Assembly (NCBI RefSeq): GCF_047948215.1
Contig: NC_134461.1
Span: 85,928,245 to 85,992,244 of the forward strand
DNA length: 64,000 nucleotides
Reading direction: 5' to 3'
From: Lycorma delicatula
Taxonomy: Eukaryota > Arthropoda > Insecta > Hemiptera > Fulgoridae
Below are positions 22,940 through 32,929 of the stretch, piece after piece (the first letter of the stretch is position 1; each line of letters begins with the position of its first letter). The translations under genes were made by a program, and so were the position numbers. A model generated the notes under the pieces. It was not told where the DNA came from. It saw only the letters and a list, made by a program, of their open reading frames with translations, and did no database searches.

Positions 22940-23563
22940 CTAGCATCCCCATCGCGGCTTCGCCAGTGATCTATGGTTACTTGCGCTTCCCGTCACGATC
23001 AGAAGGTCATGTCTCGCTTGGCTCTCCCTTCCCGTTTCCCTTTCCTTTTCCTGTTTCTCTTTCCCTTTCCCATTCCTATTTCCCCATTTCCCTTTCCCCT
23101 CCTCTTTCCTCTTTTTTCTTTTCCCATTTCATTTCCTTTTCCCCGTTATCTCTTTTATCTTTTTTTCATTTTCCTCTTCTTCCCTTTTTACACTCTCCCT
23201 TTTACCTTTTTCGATTTTTCCCTATTTCCCTTTTTCCCCTCTTCCGCACACATAAATCGGTACAGTAGTTTTCTAGCCTATAGCGAACATACATATCGGA
23301 AACATTGCAATGGAATCGTAAAATATTTAGTGTAGCGTATGTTGCTTTTACGTCCAACAGATAGCGCTGTTAACACGAAATTTAGTTTTTTATCGATTTG
23401 AACTCCTTAAATTCAAAATTTTACAAAATCCTTTCTTAGTGCACGCCTACATAAAGATACGAAGGTAGCCCGGAAAATTTCAAGTGTCTACCAATAACAG
23501 TTTTGGTTGTACGTTTTTTATAAGTCAGTGAATCAGTCAGGACATTCTATTTTATATAAGAGA
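22940..23563 (-). mobile_element. Short non-autonomous Helitron with polypyrimidine core
   Basis: The minus-strand 5' end is A|TCTCTTATATAAAATAG at 23563, then GTCCTGACTGATTCACTGAC, shared with the Helitron 5' end at 12813. The 3' end is GGCGAAGCCGCGATGGGGA, TG, CTAG at 22943-22940. The base after CTAG is A rather than the usual T. No coding capacity remains, and the core is the tract at 23010-23245. Confidence 0.7.
23010..23245. repeat. Polypyrimidine (CCCTTTCC-like) tract
   Basis: About 235 bp is nearly all C and T on the plus strand, in irregular TTTCCC/CCTTTT units. It lies inside the Helitron at 22940-23563. Open frames through it are an artefact of the composition. Confidence 0.9.
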
Positions 23564-23567
23564 TTTT

Positions 23568-23640
23568 CTATATATATATATAGAAATAATATATATATAG
23601 AAATATATATATATATAATATTATATATGTATATATAAAT
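23568..23640. repeat. TA-rich microsatellite
   Basis: Interrupted TA runs occur with repeated AGAAATA spacers, directly beside the Helitron 5' end. Confidence 0.9.
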
Positions 23641-24139
23641 TACATAATTTATTATTATTATTATACAACATACATCCGTGCTAGAGTACAGATTTTGTGT
23701 GTATTGGTATGTGAGAACGCACGCACCACTACGTACACTACGGTACCCGATTACTCCGGCATAAAGCTGTACTCCGTATTTTCTAAGAGTAACTTTTGAA
23801 GATAAAGCCGGCGTTAAGAAGATCTGTCGGGTTGAACTCGGCTTTGTTCAGATCCTTAAAAGAAACAACAATTCATCAAAGTAATTCAAAGTTTAAGATC
23901 AATACGATATTACCCGATACACCAAAATTTATTTAAAACGCATAAAAAAAGCTTAAAGATAAAACTGTTTTAGAAAGATTTTTTAAAAATATGCATACTA
24001 TAAGATATGTAACCAAATAACAACTGTTGAACCATTAAAAAATAATATTTTAATTAATTTCTCAAAATGGATTGTATTAATTTTTCAAGTGGATTGTATT
24101 AATTGTTAATCTATTCATTTAAATATTTTAATTCTTTAA

Positions 24140-24292
24140 TTTTTTTAGCCTCCAGGAGCACCGTTAGGTATTGCTTCAGAGCATGAAATGAATGGTAATT
24201 TTCGTAGTGTGTGAAAATATCTGACCGGGATTCGAACCCGGGACCTCCGTATAAAAGAACGAAACGCTACCACTCGCGCCATTGAAGCCGGT
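24140..24292 (-). repeat. tRNA-derived SINE, family B
   Basis: The minus strand carries GGCTTCAATGGCGCGAGTGG (A-box region), then GGTTCGAATCCCGGTCAG, a near-canonical pol III B box. The body ends with the TGCTCTGAAGCAATACCTAA segment. It matches the copy at 9291-9450. It is not a functional tRNA: no cloverleaf or CCA-side stem is maintained. Confidence 0.85.
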
Positions 24293-24439
24293 AAAAAAAA
24301 ATAATTTAAATAAATAGGAACATATTAATAAACACAAATTAAAATCTATTTTATGATCACCTAATACCGTATATTAATTTTTTCCTAACGTGTACGTTGC
24401 AATCTATTAAACTGAAGAACAATAAGAAACAGTCCTATA

Positions 24440-24682
24440 TGACAAGAATGATATGTACGACATATAAATAAGGTGTAGTCTTGTACAGACTCGACCGTTC
24501 CTGAGACGTATGGTTAATTGAACCCCAACCACCAAAGTACACCAGTATTGTCTAGTATTCATATCCGCATAAAAGAAACTAACCTTTACTAGGATTTGAA
24601 CCTCAGTAGTTTCGACTTTAAAAATCAACTATTAAACAACTGATTTGCGACGACAAATTAACCATTACACTAGCCCGGTTGA
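24440..24682 (-). repeat. tRNA-derived SINE, family A
   Basis: It has the same head and body as the other A copies, more diverged (GGGCTAGTGTAATGGTTAA head, GGTTCAAATCCTAGTAAA box), with the 3' tail missing. Confidence 0.8.
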
Positions 24683-25758
24683 CTTATTACATTAATAAAA
24701 AAATTAAAATAAAAAAAGATAAATTAAAAAATAAACGAAATAAAAGGTAAAAAAGAGGAATGTCATATAATCTGAAGTATGTCATCACAATTAAAAAAAA
24801 ATAAAAGTTTTTAATTAATTTTTAAAAATGGACTATTCGAGATTGACGAAAAATTTAAAACAAAATGCAAATAACTGATTAACACTCATTTGGCATGTAT
24901 TTCAAAAGTTAAAATTTAAAGAATAATTGAAAAGTATTGTTTTTACCGTTTTTTTATTTTTATTTTTTTATTTTGGAGCGATTTTTATTTTACTTTTTAA
25001 ATTTTTAATATGGATAACCTAAAAAACCGATATCCATAAAAAAGAGTTTCTAGAAAAACACAAAGCTGAGGACAAAATTGCGACTAGACTGAAAAGCCTG
25101 CAGAAAAAGTAGTAAGGAAACTACTACCGAACGTGAGCTAAGAATCTTTAGAATGCGGAAATATGTATTGCTACATTTTTTTTAATTTTCGAGCGAATAT
25201 ACTTTACAGAAGAATTAAATCAATCTATCTATAAATACTTTTTAGCAATCAAATACAAAGCAGTAATAACGGGAAAGAGCTGGGAAATAGGATGAAACAG
25301 GTCCCAGAAATATAACTACAATAGTTTTTAATGTATCCGACGTAACACAAAATTCGGTGTCGAAAAACAATTTGTTTTTAGGTTTATAGTAAAATAGCTT
25401 TGTTAAATGACTAATAAATTAGGAAGGTTTAGTAACAAAACTTGGAGAGAATTTACTTCTGAGAAAATTAATGTAAATTCAGCCAATAAAAAGTAAATAA
25501 AAACCTTTAAAAATCGGGTTTTTTATTGAAGTAAAACAGCCAAAAAATAGTATTATTCTTTCTGTAGCTGATAAAAATTATTTTTAAAAAAAAAGCTAAT
25601 TAATGAAAATAATTCTAAAAGAATGCAAAATTTATAAAACAATATTTAAGCTGTGTATATTCAATAATTTACGCAGATAAAAACAAAATGGTTACGTAAA
25701 AAACTAAATTGAAGTGTAAATTACTTTAAAAGTACGTAAAAAAATTTTATTATATAGG
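24683..25758. other. AT-rich noncoding stretch
   Basis: No gene or element was recognised. Confidence 0.5.
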
Positions 25759-25772
25759 TTGGCAATACTTAA

Positions 25773-26073
25773 CCCACCGGGTTGGTGTAGTGGTGAACGC
25801 GTCTTCCTAAATCAGCTGCTTGGAAGTCGAGAGTTCCAGCGTTCAAGTCCTAGTAAAGTCAGTTATTTTTACACGGATTTGAATACTAGATCGTGGATAC
25901 CGGTGTTCTTTAGTGGTTGGGTTTCAATTAACCACACATCTCAGGAATGGTCGAACTGAGACTGTACAAGACTACATCTCATTTACACTCATATACTATC
26001 ATGCTCATTCATCCTCTGAAGTATTATCTGAACGGTAATTACCGGAGGCTAAACAGGAAAAAGAAAGAAAGGC
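25773..26073 (+). repeat. tRNA-derived SINE, family A, with target duplication
   Basis: This is a near-complete copy from CCACCGGGTTGGTGTAGTGG to the AAAGAAAGAAAG tail. The flanks TGGCAATACTTA (25760-25771) and TGGCAATACTAA (26074-26085) differ at one base and are the target-site duplication. Confidence 0.9.
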
Positions 26074-26189
26074 TGGCAATACTAACAGCTGGTCAACAAT
26101 GAAAACTATCTACTTCGTTTGAATCTGTTGTCATAAATTATCATATAGATAAAAGCATGTTCGGCAAATGAATGGAAACAAGGCTGGTC

Positions 26190-26465
26190 ACAAAATCCAT
26201 TAAATTTTTTATCGATAAATCACGTAACACCCAAACATCGAAGATTTTTGTGACCAGCTTGATTGATGTTTAGTTCGTTATACGACTGCTAATGTACTGG
26301 TATTTCTCAATTTTTTCAACGATTTCATCGACTTTTCAGTCATTGGCCGACCAGAGTAGATGCATCATTGGCTCAAAATTTCCATATTGAAAACGCTTGA
26401 ACCATATGTCCTGATACTGCATCAAATGCAAAAAGGTTTTAGTAGCAGAGTCGCATTCATCACTT
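26190..26465 (-). pseudogene. Mariner transposase N-terminal relic
   Basis: The minus strand reads WFKRFQYGNFEP, then KVDEIVEKIEKYQYISS, then FDVWVLRDLSIKNLMD. This is the order of the mariner helix-turn-helix, linker and WVPHELS-type motif. Frameshifts and stops interrupt it. The catalytic domain does not follow on this strand. A mariner middle region lies instead on the opposite strand at 26690-26900. Confidence 0.75.
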
Positions 26466-26689
26466 TTTTGTAATAAAATTTCAAAATGTACTAAATTTCT
26501 ACTTTATTTTCATTCCCTTTCAAGAAAATAAATTTAAAAAAAAAATAATTTTTCTAAAAATACTCAGGGATATGTCACCTTTTAAAAATACACAAGTATT
26601 GCCCGATATGACCTTCCCTCTGCAAATCGTTTGTAAATCGGAACGTAATCGAACCAATAAAACTGCTCATGAAAAATGTATCGCATACA

Positions 26690-26900
26690 GAAAAGATCGT
26701 AGTCAAAGCAAAGAAAATCTCTACAAAGGATGGAAAAGCCAGCACTAATGCCAAAAAAAATTTGTTGCTACAAGTGAGTTGGAATTGGAAAGGAATTATT
26801 CACCATGAATCGATCACTTTGAATCGATCGTTTGATCAATTCAACTTGACTGGAAATATTACGCCGAGCGACCGAGATAGAATGACCTGACTTGATCAAT
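26690..26900 (+). pseudogene. Mariner transposase middle-region relic
   Basis: The plus strand carries the RSWSKQRKSLQ and KPALMPKK phrases in one frame and LLLQVSWNWKGIIHHESITL in the next. That is the mariner segment with the conserved W-D-WKG.I..E pattern; here the catalytic aspartate position reads N (WNWKGII). The downstream D34D region is not recognisable. It probably belongs with 26190-26465 as a rearranged element. Confidence 0.7.
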
Positions 26901-27189
26901 AAGAATGATGAGAGGTGGTGAGTAAGAAAGGTAAAATACGCAATTTTATTTAAAGAGTTGTTATGTAAATTAAATAGCATTTTTGAAACAACGAAATACT
27001 GTTAAATGTTTTATACTCAACAATATAATGGCATCCTATTACATATTATTCTTTGTAGTGGAACCAAATATTTTTTTTTTGTACGAGAAAATTTGATGAA
27101 AAGATTCTATAAAAACAAAGAAAAAACTTTGAATCATTACAAAAATAAAATTAACCTCAGGAACGTGTACAATTAATAGTAAGAAAATA

Positions 27190-28479
27190 CGAGAGGTTAT
27201 CTCTAAAGTAAAGATCGTTTCAATGTAAAAAAAAATTATTCTGAAAACTTCATAAATATTTTTTTATTTCTGTTAACTACTTCTTATATAATCCACCTTA
27301 TACTACTTCATATAATCGCCACATGAATTAAGTCATTTATCGTAGCGATACACCAGCTTCAATATACCCGCGTCGTATTCTTCTGCCGCCAGTTACCCAC
27401 TGATTAACAGCATTTTTAAGTTCATCGTCACTCACAAATTGCTTACCTCTCAAAACTTCTGTCAATTTCCCAAACAAATGGTAATCAGAAGGAACTAAGT
27501 CCGGACTATATGTTGGGTGATCGTAACTCTCCCATCCAAATTTTCTCAATAAATTACGTATCGGACCCGCAACATGTGAACGTGCATTATCGTGCAGCAG
27601 GACGACGCCATCGGTCAGCCGCCTACGTTGCCGAATTTGAATGGCGCGCCGTAACTTACGTAGCGTTACGCAGTAGGCTTCTGCATTTATAGTCGTTCCA
27701 CGTAGCATGAAATCAATCAGCAGTATGCCAAACCGATCCCAAAAGACTTGCTTAACCTTTGTTAGTATAGTTGGTAACTGAGGATGACGCTATTCACTTG
27801 ACTGCCGTTTTCTCTCTAGCGCGTAATACAAATCCATGTTTCATCGCCGGTAACAATTGAATTAAGGAACTCATCACCTTTTTCTGTGTAGCGCATCAAA
27901 AATTTCAAAGCAGATACCATTCGGATTTTTTTGAGACGTTCCCTTAAGACGTGCACAAACCTATTTGAAGCCTAAATGGTCGTAGACAATGCGACTAATA
28001 ACAGCTCTTGAAACATCAGGAAAAAGAAGGGCCAGATCGTATATCGTTGAGCGACGATCTTTTCTGATTTCATCATCGACGCGTTCGTTTCAACAAGTTT
28101 ACTGTTATTATCGAGGACCTCCCCGAACGTTCTTCATCGTGCACATTAATTTTGTTACTTCTAAACCTTTCGCACCATTTCCGAACGTTTCTTTCATTCA
28201 TTACATTGTAACCGAACACAGCAACCGACGGCCTATGAATTTCAGCCGGCTTAACGTTTTGATGGTTTAAAAAACGTATGACTCTGCGTATTTCACAGTG
28301 GGCGGCAACATCGATTTTTCTATTCATTTTATAACGTAATAACTTACACGTAATCAAAGATACTACAACGCGACAACTTACAGATAACAATGCAGTGTGT
28401 ACATTACTAGCTGGACATAGGTTCACCAACCTTAAGGAGACAAATTTCCCAGCCATCTTTACTTTAGAGATAGTTCTCG
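27190..28479 (-). mobile_element. Full-length mariner element with TIRs and TA flanks
   Basis: Terminal inverted repeats lie at 27190-27215 and 28455-28479. Both begin CGAGA and share TATCTCTAAAGTAAAGAT, with a 1-bp length difference. TA lies outside each end (27188-27189 and 28480-28481), as expected for Tc1/mariner insertion. The 1290-bp length is typical of mariner. Confidence 0.93.
27337..28456 (-). pseudogene. Mariner transposase (D,D34D), frameshifted
   Basis: The transposase runs on the minus strand and would catalyse cut-and-paste movement into TA sites. The N-terminal part (28456-28073) has the helix-turn-helix region (CEIRRVIRFLNHQNVKPAEI, NVRKWCERFRS, HDEERSGR). The C-terminal part (27708-27337) has MLRGTTINAEAYC, then LLHDNARSHVAG and YSPDLVPSDYHLF. 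Exactly 34 residues separate the aspartates of HDN and PSD, so the D34D spacing is preserved. The first 20 or so residues before MNRKIDVAAHCE are probably untranslated sequence. The middle, 28072-27709, contains the first catalytic region in disrupted frames. Inactive as it stands. Confidence 0.9.
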
Positions 28480-28481
28480 TA

Positions 28482-29678
28482 GAAATGTTGTTGTTTTATT
28501 TATTTTGCATATGGTAATAAATTTTTATTTGGTAAGTCAGAGTTGACCAGGTTGATGCCAAAAAATGTAACGCAGTTTTGGTCTTTTACAAGCAAAGATA
28601 ATGCAAAGATATAGAAAATTTATAAACAGTTATGTTTTATATATCACATCAATTTTTATGTTATAATTAACTGTGTAATCTGTGATGTTTTGTTAAGGTT
28701 TTATCATGATTTCTCTTGATTCATCCAGGAAAATTGTGAAGCAGTTATTTTTTTTTATCCATGAAGTACCATATCTATCCATGATCTACATACTACTCGT
28801 TTATTATTGTGTACTAATCAGAATAAAACATTTATTTATAAGATAATCCTAACAAAGTCGCTAAAGATATTTTGACTTTCAATAGCCACAACTGCTTAAA
28901 TAATTAACTGGTTACAACAAAGGTTTATTTCTCTTTAATTTATATTTAAAGGAAATTAACATTTCATATTATATTTATTCTGGTTTAGAATTAATTATGT
29001 GGTTAATACAGTCGTTTTGAATTAATTCCTTAATACAGTACATTGATCTCTTTTTATGAGTATGTTATAAGTATAAACTAAAAATTGGCTAAGAAATATA
29101 TAAAATGGCTTCCTGTTGCCTTATTCAGCGGTCTGAATGTACTGTTGCACATCAGAGCATGTCAAGCCCACTGAAATTCAGGTGAAATTTAACCCACTGG
29201 CCATGAGTTAATCACCTTGAATAAATAAATTGTGTCAGTTGGTTTTACTCTACTCTAACATTTTTTTACGCATACTTTTTAAATTAAAGAAACATTTTAA
29301 AACCGTTGTAGGATAAATATAATCGAATGAGGTATAAGTAAATATTTTGGTGCTATTATATATTAATATTAATTTTTTTTAAAGTTGGATAACTGATATT
29401 GCCATTAAACATTATGTGCCAATCTTAACAGCATGAAGTCATCCATAAAAGGTTAACTGCAATCAGCCTATAAATTATGCAATACATACTAACTTAAATA
29501 TTTACAAAACAAGTTTATTAAATATAGCTTCTGCTTTTACATTTTGATCTAATTCAAGTTTTTTTTGTACTTGTTATCGCATCGCCATTTTTTTTATGCA
29601 ACTTCTTCATATTTTATGAGAAATTGAATAATAACGTTTATTTAAGGTGGAAAATAAAAATTACAAAATACTTTAGAC
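28482..29678. other. AT-rich noncoding stretch
   Basis: No gene or named repeat was recognised. Confidence 0.5.
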
Positions 29679-30184
29679 TATGTTGACTCTGTGTACTGGC
29701 GAATCGTACGTATATCAACATAACCTAAGCTCGTTTTGCTCGCTAACCTCTCCTAATTAACGTTAAATAGCGTATAATATGCATACCTAATGTTACTTAG
29801 ACGAGGTTAGCGATAGTAGGTTACATTTGGTTAGAATTATGTTGATTTACCCACCGGGTTGGTCTAGTGGTGAACGAATCTTCCCAAATCAGCTGATTTG
29901 GAAGTGGAGAGTTCCAGCGTTCAAGTCCTAGTAAAGCCAGCTATTTTTACACGGACTTGAATACTAGATCGTGGATACCGGCGTTCTTTGGTGGTTGGGT
30001 TTCAATTAACCACACATCTCAGGTATGGTCGAACTGAGAATGTACAAGACTACACTTCATTCACACTCATACATATCATCCTCTGAAGTATTATCTAAAC
30101 GGTAGTTACCGGAGGCTAAACAGGAAAAAGAAAGAAAGGTTATGTTGATATACGTATGATTTGTCAGTACATGGAGTCAACATA
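29679..30184. mobile_element. Foldback/MITE element split by a SINE
   Basis: The 44-bp ends at 29679-29722 and 30141-30184 are inverted repeats matching at 39 of 44 positions. Each starts TATGTTGA and ends TCAACATA (or the complement), so each end is itself nearly palindromic. A further internal inverted pair (CTCGCTAACCTC / GAGGTTAGCGA) lies at about 29739 and 29800. There is no coding capacity. A SINE occupies 29851-30139. Confidence 0.8.
29851..30139 (+). repeat. tRNA-derived SINE, family A, with target duplication
   Basis: This is a full-length copy ending AAAGAAAG. The flanks TTATGTTGATTTAC (29837-29850) and TTATGTTGATATAC (30140-30153) match at 13 of 14 positions. The target was the right terminal repeat of the surrounding foldback element, which dates the SINE as the younger insertion. 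Confidence 0.92.
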
Positions 30185-30990
30185 ATATAAACAAACAACG
30201 TACGCTCACTAACACATATTTTTGTTTAATACATAGTAATAATACGTTTAATACGTTGTGTTTTGACAATGAAGTTGCATAAAAAAATTTTTTAAAAGTG
30301 GCGGGCGATCACAAACAAGTACCTTTTTTTTTACTAATTTAAGCATGTTGTTCCAAAGTACTGAGAACTATAATGCAAAAATGAAGTTAAACTCTGTATT
30401 TACACATTTTAATGATAAATATACTAAACTGGAAATATACTAAACTGGTCTAAGTAATCTATACTAATTATTTTCTTATTACATACATTCGTAAAGTATT
30501 CTTTCACATGAATGGATACCTCTTACATCTGTATGAAGAAAAAACAGATCTGTAATTAATCTGTGTTTATTTTTATATATATTCTTATCTTACTCTTAAA
30601 GAATAAGAATGATGTAAGAATAAAAAATCCAATTTAATCTGCAATGAGATTGTTTAAGTTAATTTAATTTTTTTAAAGTGAATCCAATTACCTGTTGATT
30701 TTGATACGTTAACATATCCAATAAAATGTTAATTTTAAATAAATAAGGATGCGTGGGTGATGGGCAGTTAGTGGGTGTGGATGATGGGCGGAGGTTGGGT
30801 GGATATTGGTTGGATAAGGAGAGTAGGGTAGGTGGACGTTGAGTGTAGTTTTCGGTAGAGGGTGGGTGGAAGCTCTGAACAAATTTAAGATTTATCGCAT
30901 GCGTTGTTTATGGATAAAATGAAAAAGCTCCATAGCTCGTGAAAAAGTTAACAATGTATACCATTTTATAAAAAACCTTTAATGTTACAA
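30185..30990. other. AT-rich noncoding stretch with G-rich block
   Basis: No gene was recognised apart from the G-rich block noted separately. Confidence 0.45.
30745..30875 (+). repeat. GGT/GGG-rich minisatellite-like block
   Basis: About 130 bp with almost no C on the plus strand is built from GGGTGG, GATGGGC and GTTGGGTGG-like words. It contrasts sharply with its AT-rich surroundings and has clustered GGG runs that could form a quadruplex. Confidence 0.7.
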
Positions 30991-31284
30991 AATTTAGAAG
31001 ATGGCAAACATTTAATACGAATTCTAAAGAACCACTGCAGCTGTAGCTTGTGGGATTTCATGATCACTAGTTCAAAAACTCCAGAAAGAAAATCAAGAAA
31101 TCTTCTTAAGACCTTCTTCTCAAAAAAGACCTTCTTAAATCTAAATCGCAGTCGTCCTCATTCTACACACCAAAAAAGTATATACAACATTAATGGATTA
31201 GATGATTTTGATTAAGGCGTTGTAAGACGAACAGTTAATGAATTTCATGCAAAACATACTGTCTTTTTTTATTTATTTTTTCTA

Positions 31285-31350
31285 ACCTCCGGGATCAACG
31301 TTGGTACTGCTTCAAAGGATGAGATGAATGACAATTTTTATAGCGAGCCT
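31285..31350 (-). repeat. SINE 3'-end fragment inside the IS630-like relic
   Basis: CTAACCTCCGGGATCAACGT, then TGCTTCAAAGGATGAGATGAA, mirrors the minus-strand 3' part of SINE families A and B (compare 24140-24190 and 41250-41290). The tRNA-like head is absent. Confidence 0.65.
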
Positions 31351-31390
31351 ACATTTAAAAAAAGTTACGCGAAGAACTTCAAATAAGTAT

Positions 31391-31422
31391 TCAGTTTAAA
31401 AGTTCTAGAACTTTTAAACTGA
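31391..31422. repeat. Perfect 32-bp palindrome
   Basis: Two 16-bp arms meet without a loop at TCT|AGA, within the IS630-like relic. Confidence 0.9.
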
Positions 31423-31970
31423 GTAGTTATCTTAAAACTAGTAGTTTATCTTAAAAGAATTAGGTTTTAAGTGGTGTAAAATTTATAATAATAGGAAACT
31501 TTTGATTGAGAAGACATTCGGTGGAAGAGGATAGAATATTTAAGAAAAATAGTCAATTGGAGAAAAAAAAACTTCGATTGTTTATTTGGATGAATCGTAA
31601 ATTTTAACATCCCATTCGATGACAAAATCGGGGGCATTTGAAAAATTAATTCCTGGTCTTCCCCCTGAATCAGTGGTTGTTATTGATAATTGGCCATATC
31701 ACAATTAATTTCTAGAGAAGCCACTGAATTCACATGATAGGAAAAGTGGCATAATTAACTGTTTAGAAAAGAATGATATTCTGTTTAATAAAAAAATGTT
31801 AAAACCGCAATTGTATGACATAATTAAATCGCATAGAAATTCAACTGCTAATCGATGAAATGATGAATAAATTAAATATTTTGACAGTGGTAGCAAAAGT
31901 GACTGTTCCAATGAAGACAGAGAAAATGGTGAACTTGTACAGGAACTGGACATGTAATACAAATTTCAAG

Positions 31971-32925
31971 TGTTAATAATTATAATAGTATAATCAACAA
32001 TGAAAACAATCATTCAAAAAAAAATTTCAAATTCTAAATAATAAAAAATTCTTAATATTGTACAATAATAATTGTACTTCTAATTTGGTGTAATTATGGA
32101 TATAATATACATTCAAGCACTAGTTAAGATTTTTTTTCTTTAAAAATACACCTGCATTAAAATTCTTGTTTTTTCAATCATTATTTTTTGAATTATTAAT
32201 ACTAATTACATAATAATGAATTATAAATAATAAAACATGAAAATGGTAATAAATTAAACATGCACAATTATTATTGTTGTCCTATTAGATTGGTGTAAAT
32301 ATTTGCAGGTGTGGTAGCAATGCAGTCTCGACCTTCTCAAAACAAGCTTTATATTTCATTCTACACTATATGTATTTTTATAAAAGTATGAATGTATTAG
32401 GCAATATTCAATTACCACTAGACCCCAACTGAGTTTTTGTATAACCATCTGTGGCTTTCTCAACCATTTCCATCGGCTGAATAGTGTGCTGGTTTCTACA
32501 TCATTTGGTCTTGGGCTTGAAATTCCTGGTAAGGATCTGGCATTTTTCCACTTGAATTCCTGGCAAGGACCCATTTCTTCACGTATCATTATTCATTATC
32601 TCGTTTTTTTTTTGTTTTTTTAAAAAATATGTCCCCAAAAGCATGTCCAAGAGTGTATAACACAAAGGGGGTAAAATACAAGTTAGCGGTAGTGTTCCAG
32701 TAAGTAAAATGAAATTGTTTTCTAGAAAAGTATACGCAGAAATTTTTACATCCTAGTACAATTATACAAGTTAATTGTTAATATAACCAAAACATTTTAA
32801 AAGTTCAACTTTGAAATTAATCCCTGTAAGATAATTGTACAAATTTACAGGTCATCAAAGGTTTTATTATTAAATTTTATTATGTGGTTTAGTGTTTTGA
32901 TTTGTCAAATAAAAAATTATTGGTT
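31971..32925. other. AT-rich noncoding stretch
   Basis: No gene was recognised. At 32515-32575 a phrase of the type TTGAATTCCTGGCAAGGA occurs twice, a short local duplication on the minus strand of unknown origin. Confidence 0.4.
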
Positions 32926-32929
32926 CATT

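Larger units (their letters stand above)
31000..31970 (+). pseudogene. IS630-like (DDE_3) transposase relic
   Basis: Plus-strand fragments run in order. At 31140-31265 they read NRSRPHSTHQKS, then GLDDFD (stop), GVVRRTVNEFHAKHTV, the second DNA-binding half. A SINE fragment interrupts at about 31285-31350. At 31355-31375 KKLREELQ follows, then ELGFKWCKIYNNRKLLIEK at 31450-31508. At 31640-31710 it reads KLIPGLPPESVVVIDNWPYH, carrying the catalytic D of the VVIDN.PYHN motif. The last part, 31805-31870, is LKPQLYDIIKSHRNSTA-like. Stops and frameshifts are frequent. Family order is known; the identification is by motif. Confidence 0.8.

Noticed and set aside
22973..23335. Two overlapping 100-120 codon frames rich in F, P, S and L
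   Set aside because: They are readings of a polypyrimidine tract inside a Helitron. Several frames of the same tract stay open at once, so openness is compositional.
24219..24292. Possible tRNA gene, because of a near-canonical B box
   Set aside because: The A box and stems are poor, and the sequence continues into a body shared with other copies, so it is a SINE head.
32356..32589. Minus-strand 77-codon frame with normal-looking composition
   Set aside because: It contains a local duplication (TGCCAGATCC/TGCCAGGAAT-type words) and no recognisable domain or splice support. Left uncalled.
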